A stretch of 60,000 bases of DNA from Membranipora membranacea (lineage: Eukaryota > Bryozoa > Gymnolaemata > Cheilostomatida > Membraniporidae). Positions 1-10,478 of this stretch are shown piece by piece. The notes below the pieces were generated by a model that had not been told where the DNA came from, ran no database searches, and worked only from the letters and a program-made list of their open reading frames with translations. Location of the stretch: positions 18,390,283 through 18,450,282 of the forward strand of contig OU612066.1 in assembly GCA_914767715.1 (NCBI GenBank). The letters run 5' to 3'. The stretch's first letter is position 1. Every line of letters starts with the position of its first letter. The translations under genes and the position numbers were made by a program.

Positions 1-31
1 GAGTTATTTAATTTGTCCTGTATTTTGACAG

Positions 32-1720
32 CCCTCTCTGATGCCTGTCCAGAACTAAGAATACGCGAAGAAAAAATAACAAGCTACAACAGGATTCGAA
101 AATGGGATGATGATTATTCTAGTGACCCAGCCTCCTTCGATGAAGTATCCAAAGAGTTTATATTGTTAACAGAAACTCACCCTCGGAGAGATGGTAAATA
201 AAATAATTAAGTTTTTAGCAACCTTTTACTACAGACCACCACCAATCAAATAATACATGAGAATTTATCACTTCTTGTCTTGTTCTTGCCTAAGATGCCA
301 AAAGCAATCAATTTGTCCTTATTATAATCTAACCTTAGTTTTCTTCTTTCGTTATTAAGTAAAATCTAGATCAATTTCATAAACAGTATAAGATGAGATT
401 CATTTAAACCCTCACATGAAGCATTGACATAATGTTGAGAGGTTTAAATTTTGTGGGGATCAACTCGTATTTGACGGCATACTATGATGAAGAAACTATT
501 CAAGTATTTTGATGTTCAGTATACAGGAGTAATAAAAACAATTTCATTCTAGAGCATAGATTTATTCTACTAATCCATTATTGTACAGTGACCCTTAACC
601 TTCGTTAATTACTCTTGTTTTAGAGAGCAGATATGAATTTTTAAGCTTTGATATGTATGAACTACCTGGTGATAACAGACATTTCTTCATCATACACATT
701 TACAATGAAAAATGGGTCGGAGGTTATTCAATGTACTCTCTTGGTCAATTGACAGAAGCTCCATCTGGTTACAAGGTTATTGCAACGGTAAGCATGCATT
801 GGGTATGGATCTTCCAAGCTTTAACATGGTTTAGAATGGAATGGAAAGAAATTTGCGGACATTTTGTGCTATTCTCCAAGCTGTGATGCCCTACAAAAGG
901 AATATTCTAGTTACAAACATCTATATAATTTTTTACACTTTTGACTTAACAAATCTACTGAGTAAACAAAATAATCCTTTCCCTGCCAAACACCTGTTCT
1001 TCAGAGATTATGGTTCCAAACCTTATCATTAACAGTTTAAGTCATCAGCATTTTTTAATAATAATCTTTACTGCAGGCAGACCAGCTTTTTATTTCTCAA
1101 TGACCCTGTGATAATAAAGGTATATATACATACATACATTGATGATTTTTAAAGGGTTGGGTAACCAAAACCATACATCACGAAATTTCTTTTTAATTCT
1201 CTTTTAGCCGAGCAGAGAAAAGCCTTTACCAATGGTATCGATGTGTGATGATAACGTCTTTGAGGTCCAAAACATCAATAATCCTGGTTTAAAGTTTATC
1301 TCTGTTGGCTCACTTGGAGATTTCAGACTCATCAAACACCACAGTAGGCTATAAATAGAGTAATTGTTGTAGATAACCGTCACAAAAATGGAACTTGGCC
1401 AATTATGACCACTTATTACTATAAAGAAATTCGACATACATTTCTTCCTTAGCATCAAACTGAGAGAAAGATAGGGGTAGATAGAAAACGCTTTCGCACG
1501 AGTTTTTGATAATCTTCTTGTCAATTTATATTATCAGTTTATGGGCTAATTGATGTAATAAGTTAATATATATTTGTAATATTGTTTATAATAGTTGCCT
1601 TCTCTATTTACAGGTGGAGGAAAGCAGAGTGCAGTCTGTGCTTTCGGAAACAGGTTTCCAAAACTGAGGCTTACCGCCATCGATTCGTGTAAAAGAGATA
1701 CTTGGTTTTGTTGGTATTAA
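32..1720 (+). CDS. Gene A copy 1 (exons 2-5), small secreted protein of unknown family
   Basis: Coding exons are 32-193, 624-787, 1208-1343 and 1614-1720, with intron phases 1, 0 and 1 and GT-AG borders. The signal-peptide exon lies to the left of the window, as shown by the other copies. Exon 2 begins with LSDACPELR, which follows the predicted cleavage site. Exon 3 carries ELPGDNRHFFIIHIYNEKWV. Exon 4 carries MCDDNVFEVQN. Exon 5 has AVCAFGNRFPKLRL and ends DTWFCWY-stop. The mature chain has about five Cys and no membrane segment or known catalytic motif. An AATAAA lies at 1755-1760. The frame is intact. Gene B1 begins only 227 bp after the stop. I do not recognise the family; secretion is inferred from the homologous first exons. 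Confidence 0.85.
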
Positions 1721-1754
1721 GATACAGTTTTCTCCACAAATCAAGTTAGACTGT

Positions 1755-1760
1755 AATAAA
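1755..1760 (+). terminator. Poly(A) signal of A1
   Basis: AATAAA lies 35 bp after the A1 stop codon. The same signal follows A2 (14052), A3 (26743), A4 (42082) and A5 (53848), which shows that A ends as its own transcript before B. Confidence 0.7.
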
Positions 1761-1946
1761 GGTCTAAAAAGTAAAACACTTCACACCACGTCTCTCAAAT
1801 CACATCTGTCAAATCATATCTAAAATCTCAGTCAAATCCCATATTCAACCAACTGGAAGTATAGTCATCCGTCTGCTCAGTCAGAAATTATCAAAAGATG
1901 TCCTAGGGTCTTTGAAGACCTTGGATGGGTGTCAAATACAATAGCA

Positions 1947-4900
1947 ATGATCAAAATGATATGGAATGTAGCAAACACCATCCAGGTAGGCATTAACGTA
2001 GTTGTGTTATCATTGAATTTTGTTTTTATCTGACAAAAGTAAGATGATCTAACTGTGCAATTGATTGGAGTCCTTTTATCTCATCAATATCACAGAGCAA
2101 AGGATATATCCTTACTATGTGTTAATATCAACTCAATCAAAGTGGCTGATAGAAGGCACAGATGATTAATCTAATTTATATTATACTAATTCAAGTTTAG
2201 GATGATATCATTGCAAGGTCTGGCAAAGCCTCATCAGTTTATTTATGATGGACGCATCTTAAATGGCAACCAGGGTTTCGCAGCAATGCATAAATGGCAG
2301 TGGCTATATAATCAATCACGGCCCATTGATATCTGTGAATGGCTGAATAGCTCACTGTGTGTCTGACTAAAAATCGATGTTAATAAGATTGTTGTGGGTT
2401 CGAATACCATCGAGGTCAGTTTTTTTCCAAATGGGTGCTTTATAACTGGAGCATTTTTACCATAATCTTCTACTGCTATTGCTCAGTGAGCTATTGAAAT
2501 ACCTCTCTGCTTGCACTATTTTGCTACCAATATGCAAAAATTCCCGTGGTGGGAGGGCGCTTAAGCGCCCCTCCCACACCCTCCCCGCCACGCCTACGCC
2601 TATGCTCATCCCTAAAAAGTCAGTGAGGGAAATTTTTTAGAATATACGCCCCTGATAAATGGGTAGTAAAGAATGAGCTATGCAGCATCAGCTTTGTGCA
2701 TGACACAATGCAAAACTCACAAAGTAGTCGCTGACTCTTGACTGAGTTATACTTCAGTTTAGGGCAGGATCAAAGACATTGCTGTGATGATGATAGATCA
2801 CAGGCTAAATTTAACAGGAACAGGAAACTGCTCTGTGTGGTTCCATATTGGCTGATTTTGAGCAACATAATTTCACCTGATGGATCAAATGTTAAAAAAA
2901 ATTCTCGCTGAATAATCAAACGATTCTGATTCGATCTTTTTCCCTATGCATAATGTGCAATCTGCTATCAATCGATGAGAACTTGTTTAAGGTATAGTAA
3001 TGGCGTTGGCGAATTTTCATAAAATTCATATGGTTGGATAGGTAATAAGTAACTAATAAGTACACAAACATTTTTAAAAAATATTTTGAGTCGTTCATTC
3101 AAGGTTCGTTCAAGGTTTTGCAGCAATGCATTAATGGGTAGTAAATAATTTGCTGGGCAGCATCAGCTTTGTGCATTACGCGATGCAAAACTCAAAGTAG
3201 TTGCTGACTCTAAGATTTGTAACACTTCAGTTTAGGGGAGGTTCCAAGACATTGCTGTTATGATGTTAGAGCTAGAGCAGAGACAGGAACAGGTAACTGC
3301 TCTATGGTATTCTATTTTAGCTGAGTTTGAGTACCTGATCGGAGAAATGTTTCACAAGAATTCTGGCTGAACAATCATCCGAATTAGGTTTTGTCTTTTT
3401 CCCTATGCAGAAGGGACAGTCTGCTATTAATCAATAAGAAGTTGTTTGGAACCCTTTAACTGATTAAAGTACTGACTATGATATATTGTTTGTAGTTTCT
3501 ATTCGTACTGTGGTGTGGAGTGACTGGAGAAGTCTCTAACAATAATCTCAGCTACGAGACTGCATCGACTGCTCGAGTATCTAGGTATGTGTGACTCGCA
3601 TGTTAAGAGGCAAAAAGACTCCACATAACTGATCAATTAATTGTTTACATATTATTATCTTTCTCCTATCTCCTGTATTATTTCTAACTTTATACCTCAT
3701 CTCCAGGGTTAAAAGAATGTGGGTTAAAATTGCAAGTTCTGTCTCTGTCTGAAGACCGAGATCTTTAGTATCAGGGCTATTCTGTCATAAGTGCTCTGTT
3801 TTCAACGTTGTGAGTATTTTCTATTGGCTTTTATTAGTTAAGTTGAGCCTATTTATTTCCCTAGCTTTTATTACATGGCAAACAATTGGGATGTGTAAGA
3901 GTATGGTCAATTACTCAGTATCCTGAGGGACAGGGTTCCCAAATCAGTGGTGATAAATCTCAATTTAGCACCAAAGTTCATAAAAAATCCATGAAATTAG
4001 TCGATAAAACAGGTAGAAATTGATATTAACGACTATCCGAATACCAAAATTATTTCCTAAACTGTATCCCTATGAGTTTGCAATGGCGCGGAATCTGAAT
4101 CAAAAATCATTTTCATTCTTTTAAAAGCAGTTTTCATGACAAACTCATTCCAGCTCCTTTTTCCTATGCCATGCGGGTTAAAAATTACCAGACTGGAGAG
4201 AAGACAACTCTCAACAGAGGCTCTAATTAGAGCTCAGAAAACTGTTTATTGATATTATTTTAAAAATAGATTCAAATGGAAAAATCGAGTGGATATGTCA
4301 AAATACCCATCAAATCTTTAAACGACAATAGATATAGACTTGATCCGGTATTAGCATGTTTAGTAAATCTATCTATTCAAAACTCTGTTTTCCCAGACAT
4401 ACCCGTGTAAAACCACTTGATAAAAAATGTAATGCTAAACAGTTTTTCATTCTCTAACCCCATTGCTGAACTCAATAGAAAGTTGAATTAGATTTTTTTT
4501 GTGATGTGTGCCATAGCTCCTGTTCATGTACCTAATGGGATGGGAGGAGTCTTCTCTGTCTGTCGCCATGGCGCTTTTGGTAGGAGGGCTGTGGGCAACG
4601 GTCTAGACCAGCTTCGGGTGTGCATGCTTCCCTGCCTTGTCGGTGGGGTCATGCGGTGGAGAAGGAAAACTAGAGCCGGGCAATATTCACACAAGCCTGT
4701 GACTGGCTACCTGGTTGTCCCCTTCTTTTATTGACTACACATTTTTCTCAGTAGATATCTTAGTATATTGTTTGAGTGCAACATAAGCTGGATAACAAAA
4801 AAAATCTTTATCATTGCAGCATGATTCTGAACTTGGAAGTTTCATACAAACTTGATATAAACTTGACAGATCTCAACCGCATGACAGCAATTCAGCCTGA

Positions 4901-7296
4901 CAGAAGATTTGATGACAAGTTCTACTACTCACAGAATAAGAGGATTTACAGTAAGAACAAAAGACAGCAAAAGTCAAGACGGATCCTGACAACCGATGAA
5001 GAAATCAAAAGCTTCCAACAGATTGGAAACGAAACGTTCCTTGTCCGTGAAAAAAACGCAGTCAAAGTCTTTTCCACTGGGAACAGGGACAACAAAACAA
5101 TCAACCTACCCGAATCTTTTTGCAACAACCAACCAAATCGAACATCTTTAATCTGCAGTCACCTTAAATCATTTCATTTCGGACCAACTTCTGTAGACTC
5201 GGCCAATAATCTTGTATATTACACCGCTGCTTCAACAATCTACCAAGTTAACCTCTCTGCTGAAAACTTTCCAACTACCCCATTTCAACTCATGAGTTCT
5301 TTTGGAAATATTGATGCGATGGCATTTAACAAAAACTTCTCAGGGGCATATACAATTCAAAAGAGCACAAATATTACAGTCAGTCATGTGGACTTCTTGA
5401 GATCAGAGATTACTTCTGTCGGTCTTAATGGGAAACCTGGTACAATTTTGCAAGCTGTAAGTATAGGTGAAAAGGCACTGCTCTGCGTAACCACCGCCCA
5501 AGGGATGCTTCTAGTCAACACAGATACTGGAGACTACACAAAGGTAGCAGAGGGAATGACTAGTTTGCCCTGCAATCATACTGAGTGTAACCAGAAACAG
5601 ATGCTTGTACCAGTTTTGGCCGATTATCAAACCAGAGGAAATGACTTGTATGCTATTAAAAGAAGTCAAGGTCAGATAATAATCCTCAAGTATAATGGTA
5701 AGTCATTGTTATAGAATTTGAATCTTTTTTTAATTTTCAAACAAACATATAATTCAGGGAGAATTCAAGGGAAAATACTAACATTAGTTCAACATTATAA
5801 AACATTTGGAAAATCCATTCTGTTTAAATTATGCTTGTATCTGCAAACTCTAGCATGCTCATTTCAATGTGCAAATCTTCTATCTTGACTTATTGGCGTT
5901 ATGTTCATTGATGGGATTGTTGATTTTGCAGTCAGTGTTTTCTACGACGATGGCAACACGACAGTATCTAATAATATTTCAACCAGTGTCGCTCCAAACA
6001 ATGACCCTACAGACACAGGCAAGTGTAGTATATCTTATTATATCTTGCACATCGATGTGAATTTCCTGATACACTCTTTATTAAGGCCATATGAAATACC
6101 TTCTAACAAGTGACCAGCCGTGTCTCAATCCATTCTATTGCTTATAAAAGAAATCAAACTTTTCAAAAATTACTCCTTTTATTGTGGGAAATGGAAAAAT
6201 ACCAATCTGGGTTAGAATTGCAGATTATAGAAAATAGACAATCGTCATCAGGCAACTTCATGATCCGCGAACTGATGAATCACAGAATAGTCATATGAAT
6301 GTACATGGATTGTGGTCATTATGTTTTCAGGTGTCATAGTTGGGAGTACTGTAGGCGCAGTGATTCTTTGTTTATTGGGAATAGCCCTGACTGTTTTCTA
6401 CCTCCGCGCTAGAAACATGAAAACACGAACTTTAAATATGACAACTCGGAGAAGACACAGAAATCCCTCCCACTCTGTCAATACCTTTGAAGGTTGGTTC
6501 TAATAAATGTGTGTTACTATATTTACCTGAATACCAACAAAGTGTTTTAATTATCTACAAGAATATGAAATATCAACCTGGCGCATGGTGATAACAATTA
6601 TAGAATGATGATGCGTTGGTCTTTTTATTGATAATAGTTGCATGTAATTGACCTACCTAGTAATCTTACTTGATCCTAAAGATGTCCGTCTTTACGAAGA
6701 TAAACCTTGCACGTTACAAATTTGTTTGATATTTTCATGGATTTGTCCTCTCATACCCGTTGAGAGGATGACTGCTAATCGTGAATGAAACATTGTGCTT
6801 ATATTTCATAGTGTTTAGCGCCTAATGTTTGAAAATTCAATTGAGTGCGTTAGAAATATGCACTAAATCTTCGTCAATGTTTTCAGAAGTAGAGCTGAGC
6901 TCATATAAAAGGATTGCAGAAGATGAAGGAGCGACCGGCGTTGAAGAGAGTAGAGCTGAAACAAGTGCGGAAAGATCTGACAGTGTTAGAGTCTTGAGAG
7001 ACAGGCCACTTCCTCCTCTACCACAGTCTAGAGAACCCACAGTGCAGGTACATCGAGCTCAGAGTGCTACCTCAGAATCAGATGATTACTGCTATGCCGA
7101 TGTTCGTGAATATTACAAGGAAGGATCGATAACAAAATCATCAGCAGTAAAAGATGAGTGGCCTCCTGTAGCACCTCGCCGTCCCAGACCACGGCTGTCA
7201 CTACCGAGGCTTGATAAGCAAATAAACAGCCCCTTCCCTTATTGTGACAATCCTCAGACAACGCTTCCCCGTCCAAGACCACGGCTATCCCTCTAA
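1947..7296 (+). CDS. Gene B copy 1, type I membrane receptor with truncated tail
   Basis: Exons are 1947-1985, 3496-3584, 4820-5697, 5932-6018, 6331-6492 and 6887 onward. Splicing gives a signal peptide (exons 1-2), a propeller-like ectodomain (exon 3), a stalk (exon 4), a transmembrane helix (exon 5) and the start of the tail (exon 6). CAA in B2 is TAA here (7294-7296), so the product would be 554 aa instead of 739. It keeps the SH3 ligand RPLPPLP and the DDYCYADV motif but loses the distal tyrosines. The exon 4 donor is GC (6019-6020). About 390 bp upstream of exon 1, holding the TATA and CCAAT boxes of the other copies, is missing. Intron 1 holds a hAT-type MITE and a duplicated block. It may be a dying allele or a receptor with a short tail. 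Confidence 0.8.
2270..3460 (+). repeat. Diverged tandem duplication inside B1 intron 1
   Basis: Two blocks of about 340 bp, 2276-2985 (interrupted by the MITE) and 3115-3460, align along their length. Shared landmarks include GCAGCAATGCAT, GCAGCATCAGCTTTG, CAGTTTAGGG and TTTTTCCCTATGCA. The same pair is in unit 2 (14966-15310 and 15428-15772). It is absent from the much shorter intron 1 of B3 and B4. Confidence 0.75.
2298..2654 (+). mobile_element. hAT-type MITE with a tRNA-like segment
   Basis: A 357-bp insertion in B1 intron 1 is absent at the matching site of unit 2 (about 14990). It is flanked by an 8-bp duplication ATAAATGG (2290-2297 and 2655-2662). The ends are CAGTGGC and, reversed, CAGGGGCG, as in hAT elements. 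Inside, about 2339-2420, is a tRNA-like stretch with an A-box-like GGCTGAATAGCTCACTG and a B-box-like GGTTCGAATACC. It has no transposase. A relative in the opposite orientation lies at 36372-37159. Confidence 0.85.
4496..4735 (+). repeat. GC-rich block in intron 2 of B1, unclassified
   Basis: About 240 bp between a T-run and the exon 3 acceptor region is clearly richer in G+C than its surroundings. The same block is in B2 (16809-17048) but not in B4. It contains a 77-codon open frame with no recognisable similarity. It is probably an inserted repeat that predates the unit 1/2 duplication. I saw no terminal repeats or target duplication. Confidence 0.45.
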
Positions 7297-7851
7297 AATA
7301 CTCGACAGCGAAACATGCGAAATGAAGACCCGTATTGTGATAACCCCAGTTTTCTCCCTGTACCTGAGGCCTTAGAATATGGTTGTAAGCCGTCTGTCAC
7401 TCAACAAAATGACCCATACTATGTTGAGGTACTAGACCATAGCCACCAATCATCCAAAACAACAGTGTTAGTACATGGTAACCCAGCAAATAAGCTACCC
7501 CATCCCACACCACAGTTGGCCTTACCAATGTCAAATCATCCTGAGGAGCAAATGGAAAAACAGTATGTGCTCTGTGACAACCAAAGTTGTATTACTGAAT
7601 CTGGTGTTCCGGAGTATGCACATGATGTGTACGTCACTGACCAAAGAGAAGCTTTGGCTCAAAAGGAGACACTGGATAATGTTGCAAAAGAGGAGAGCGA
7701 AACAAAGCAGACATCACATCCACTTGCAAATATTTTTGTGACTGTTATTTCTGATAAGATGGAGTTGAAACTGCATACAAACTATGAGCGCCAAACAAGT
7801 ACTGTCACTGTATCAGCAAAAGATCCATATGAAATTGCAGATCAGAGCTAA
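7297..7851 (+). pseudogene. Untranslated remainder of the B1 tail exon
   Basis: After the stop at 7294-7296 the frame stays open to the TAA at 7849-7851. It encodes 184 further residues nearly identical to B2 (YCDNPSFLPVPEA, PYYVEV, YVLCDN and the conserved end ANIFVTVISDKMELKLHTNY). The single nonsense change is therefore recent. Confidence 0.8.
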
Positions 7852-10478
7852 GCGCTTTAGATCTCAAGAACCTCAGCCTCAAAGCTCTTTTCCAATGACC
7901 TGTATTTTAGGGACATAAGATGCGAGCAGATTTGTCTATTTTAGTACGTCAATTCTTTTTTATCACTCTAAATAATTTATTGTATTTTTATGATTTTTAT
8001 TTCATTTTTATTGTTGATTTCCTTATTTTACTTATTATATTCTACTATTTCAGTTACCCATTTATATTTATATTTATATTTACGATTTATATTTTCTTTA
8101 CTTCAATTTTTAGATTTTGCAGTTTCTGTTTTTCTGTAACATTATTTGACCATTTATACATTGTGACTTAGCTGGTGCCTCTCACAAGTCACAAACCCTT
8201 TGAATTACCCTCAATAAACATAAACATTGAATTTGATAATTATGATTCATATTGTTGATATTGATATATATTGATAGGAAATTGGTAAAGTTGCGTACAT
8301 TGGAAAACATCTGCTCCTCGATAAAGAGGTAAATACCGACGATACAACAACATGTTGATTAATGGCTAATGCAAACTGGCCTTGGTTTGTCTGGCTCGAT
8401 TATTGTAAGGACCCATAACCTTCTGTGCCACAGGACTTTGTCTCTAAGCACACCCAATATACGGCCGACCCAACATCATAAAATCACTGTTGTAGAAACA
8501 GATTAGGCAGTAGGAATGGGCCGGGGTAAGATACAGCCCTGATATGTATAAGATTATTCTGAGCCCCAGACTCTTCTCCACGCCCGACAGTCCTCCCGGC
8601 CGGAGAAGTATAAGTATAAGATCGGTGTGGTCAGTTTTTCTCATGCATTTGGAATACCATCCCGTCACAAGTCTACGTGCTCAGATGGCTGCAAGTGCAT
8701 TACATTATCAGCATGTTAAGAGCAATGCCAATAGCCATCCACACCGAAATATGTGCAAGCGCAACCATAAATTATGCTGGACAGGGAAGAGAAATCACAT
8801 CTTTGTACTGGGAGTGTAATGTGACACATGCAAAAAATCTGTCTTTAGAAACTACAACAGCTAAGTGAGTGAAATAAACTATTCTATAGCTTCTCACCTT
8901 GCACTAGTAAATAAGGAGGAAGTTACAAGTTACAAGTAACATTTACATTTTTTTTTCCAGAATGAGAATTACCCTATATGGGAGGATTTGAACAAAATTC
9001 ACATGTGTTTTTTTGCTACATCTACTAGCAAAGAACAGCTATAATTACAGTGCACTGCTGTAGGAAAGCAGCTCAATTTGGCAAAATCTGAAAGAAACCT
9101 TTCCGTGGTAGTGACAATATAGGAATGGTGGCGTTAAAAAATATCCACAATACAAAGTTTTTGTACTGGTTGTGTTCTTCCTACACAATATCAAGTCATC
9201 AAGGTTCATGTTGAGCCAATAAATATGTTTGATGAGATAAGGTGTGGAATTGCTGTGGCAATCAATTAAAAATGATGAAGCGGCAAAAAAAACTGATGAA
9301 AAAAAAGGTGTGATGTGACCCAAAAATTTACTCTTAATTGAACTACAAATGCTGCCGATGCATGACACGTCAATCTATTCATGAATATTTGTTGGTAAAT
9401 GCCTGTTTGGTCGTATCGTATGGTTGTTTCTTTCTACTGATGTTGATTGACCTTCTACATCCAGATGCAGCTGCAGCAGTATATTGTTTTTTGTTGTTTG
9501 TTTCTATAGCTCAATTATCACGGACGGATAGTTTTATAGGAATTTCAGGACATTTATTTATTGTTAGAACCACACTAATGTTGTCTGTTTACCCTCATAT
9601 AGTCTACTTATCTGTTAAAGTTGGTATCCCACTGCAATGAGGCATAAGGAGAGAAATGACAACAAAGAATTGTATAAAAAACCGCTTGAATTATGATTTT
9701 TAGCTGACGACTTGCGAGTTGTGCAGTGACAGGCAGCCAGGCATAACTACTTGTTGTATACATATGTTGAGAGAATTTTGAGTTATTAAGAAACAATTAA
9801 TCTTTGGAATGTACTTATGTGTTAGTCACAAGGTCTACCCAATGACGCTCATGGTCACAAATTACCTGCCCTTTGTTATGAAATCATGGCAAAAACAGCA
9901 ATGCTCCCATCTGTCAGGTCACAAGCTCCTAATCACAAGCCTGTTATTAATTCCTCTTTACCACAGTCCAATCTCACATTACTGGCCAATTCACTGAGGT
10001 TACAAGAATTAGAAAAAGATAAAGTTTTTTTTATAACCAACGATTAGCAAGTTCTAGACAGGTTATACGGATAATCAATACACTGTGGAGTTCACTTCCC
10101 TATCCCCATCAACTGTTGTGAGAATGATCGCCATTTATGAGAAAATATTTGCATCATAACTCAGGCCATTTCTTTCACCAGTTTTACTACCGTTTGTTGA
10201 AAGATTAGCATAAACATACCATGCGAAAAACATAGATACTGCTACAAACTGAGGACCTATCTGGTTTTTAATCGCCTGAAACGCTAACAAAGGATACTAA
10301 AACAAGAAAAGTAACTTTGAAGCCTATTTTTAACTCACCATATCCCAAGTACCAAAGAAAGGACAATGAATTTTTATCACCCTTTATTCCAATGAATTTA
10401 TACTTTGAATTTGAGCTACCTTGCTACATTTTAACGGCTCAACCCAGTTCAGCCAGTCTTCTCATAGCACTATTTAAA
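7852..10478. other. Intergenic region between B1 and A2
   Basis: I see no gene here. The B1 poly(A) signal AATAAA is at 8213-8218, after a T-rich stretch. A small TAGTCTGAG-type insertion lies at 8555-8607. Short open frames near 8540-8870 and 9340-9640 are not preserved as frames in the other units. The last 200 bp before A2 should hold its promoter, but no TATA box is shared by all copies. Confidence 0.6.
8555..8607 (+). mobile_element. Small TAGTCTGAG-family insertion (unit 1)
   Basis: A GC-rich 53-bp segment starting TATTCTGAGCCCCAGAC is flanked by GTATAAG repeats. The corresponding sites in units 3 and 4 (near 35920 and 47870) lack it. It resembles the ends of the 23108-23545 element and the 53376-53424 insertion. 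Unit 2 carries it at 20822-20874. Confidence 0.55.

Noticed and set aside
1204-1524. 106-codon - strand open frame, also at 13501-13821
   Set aside because: It lies antisense to A exon 4 and its intron and is kept only because units 1 and 2 are recent copies. Units 3 to 5 do not preserve it.
4501-4734. 77-codon frame in the GC-rich block, repeated at 16814-17047
   Set aside because: It lies in an intron, has no recognisable motif, and is absent from other units. Its conservation reflects the recent duplication only.
7920-8171. Very hydrophobic 83-codon frame
   Set aside because: It is produced by a T-rich 3' flank and is not preserved in unit 2.
9338-9640. 100-codon hydrophobic frame before A2
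   Set aside because: The unit 2 version starts elsewhere and units 3 and 4 do not keep it. No splice or promoter support.
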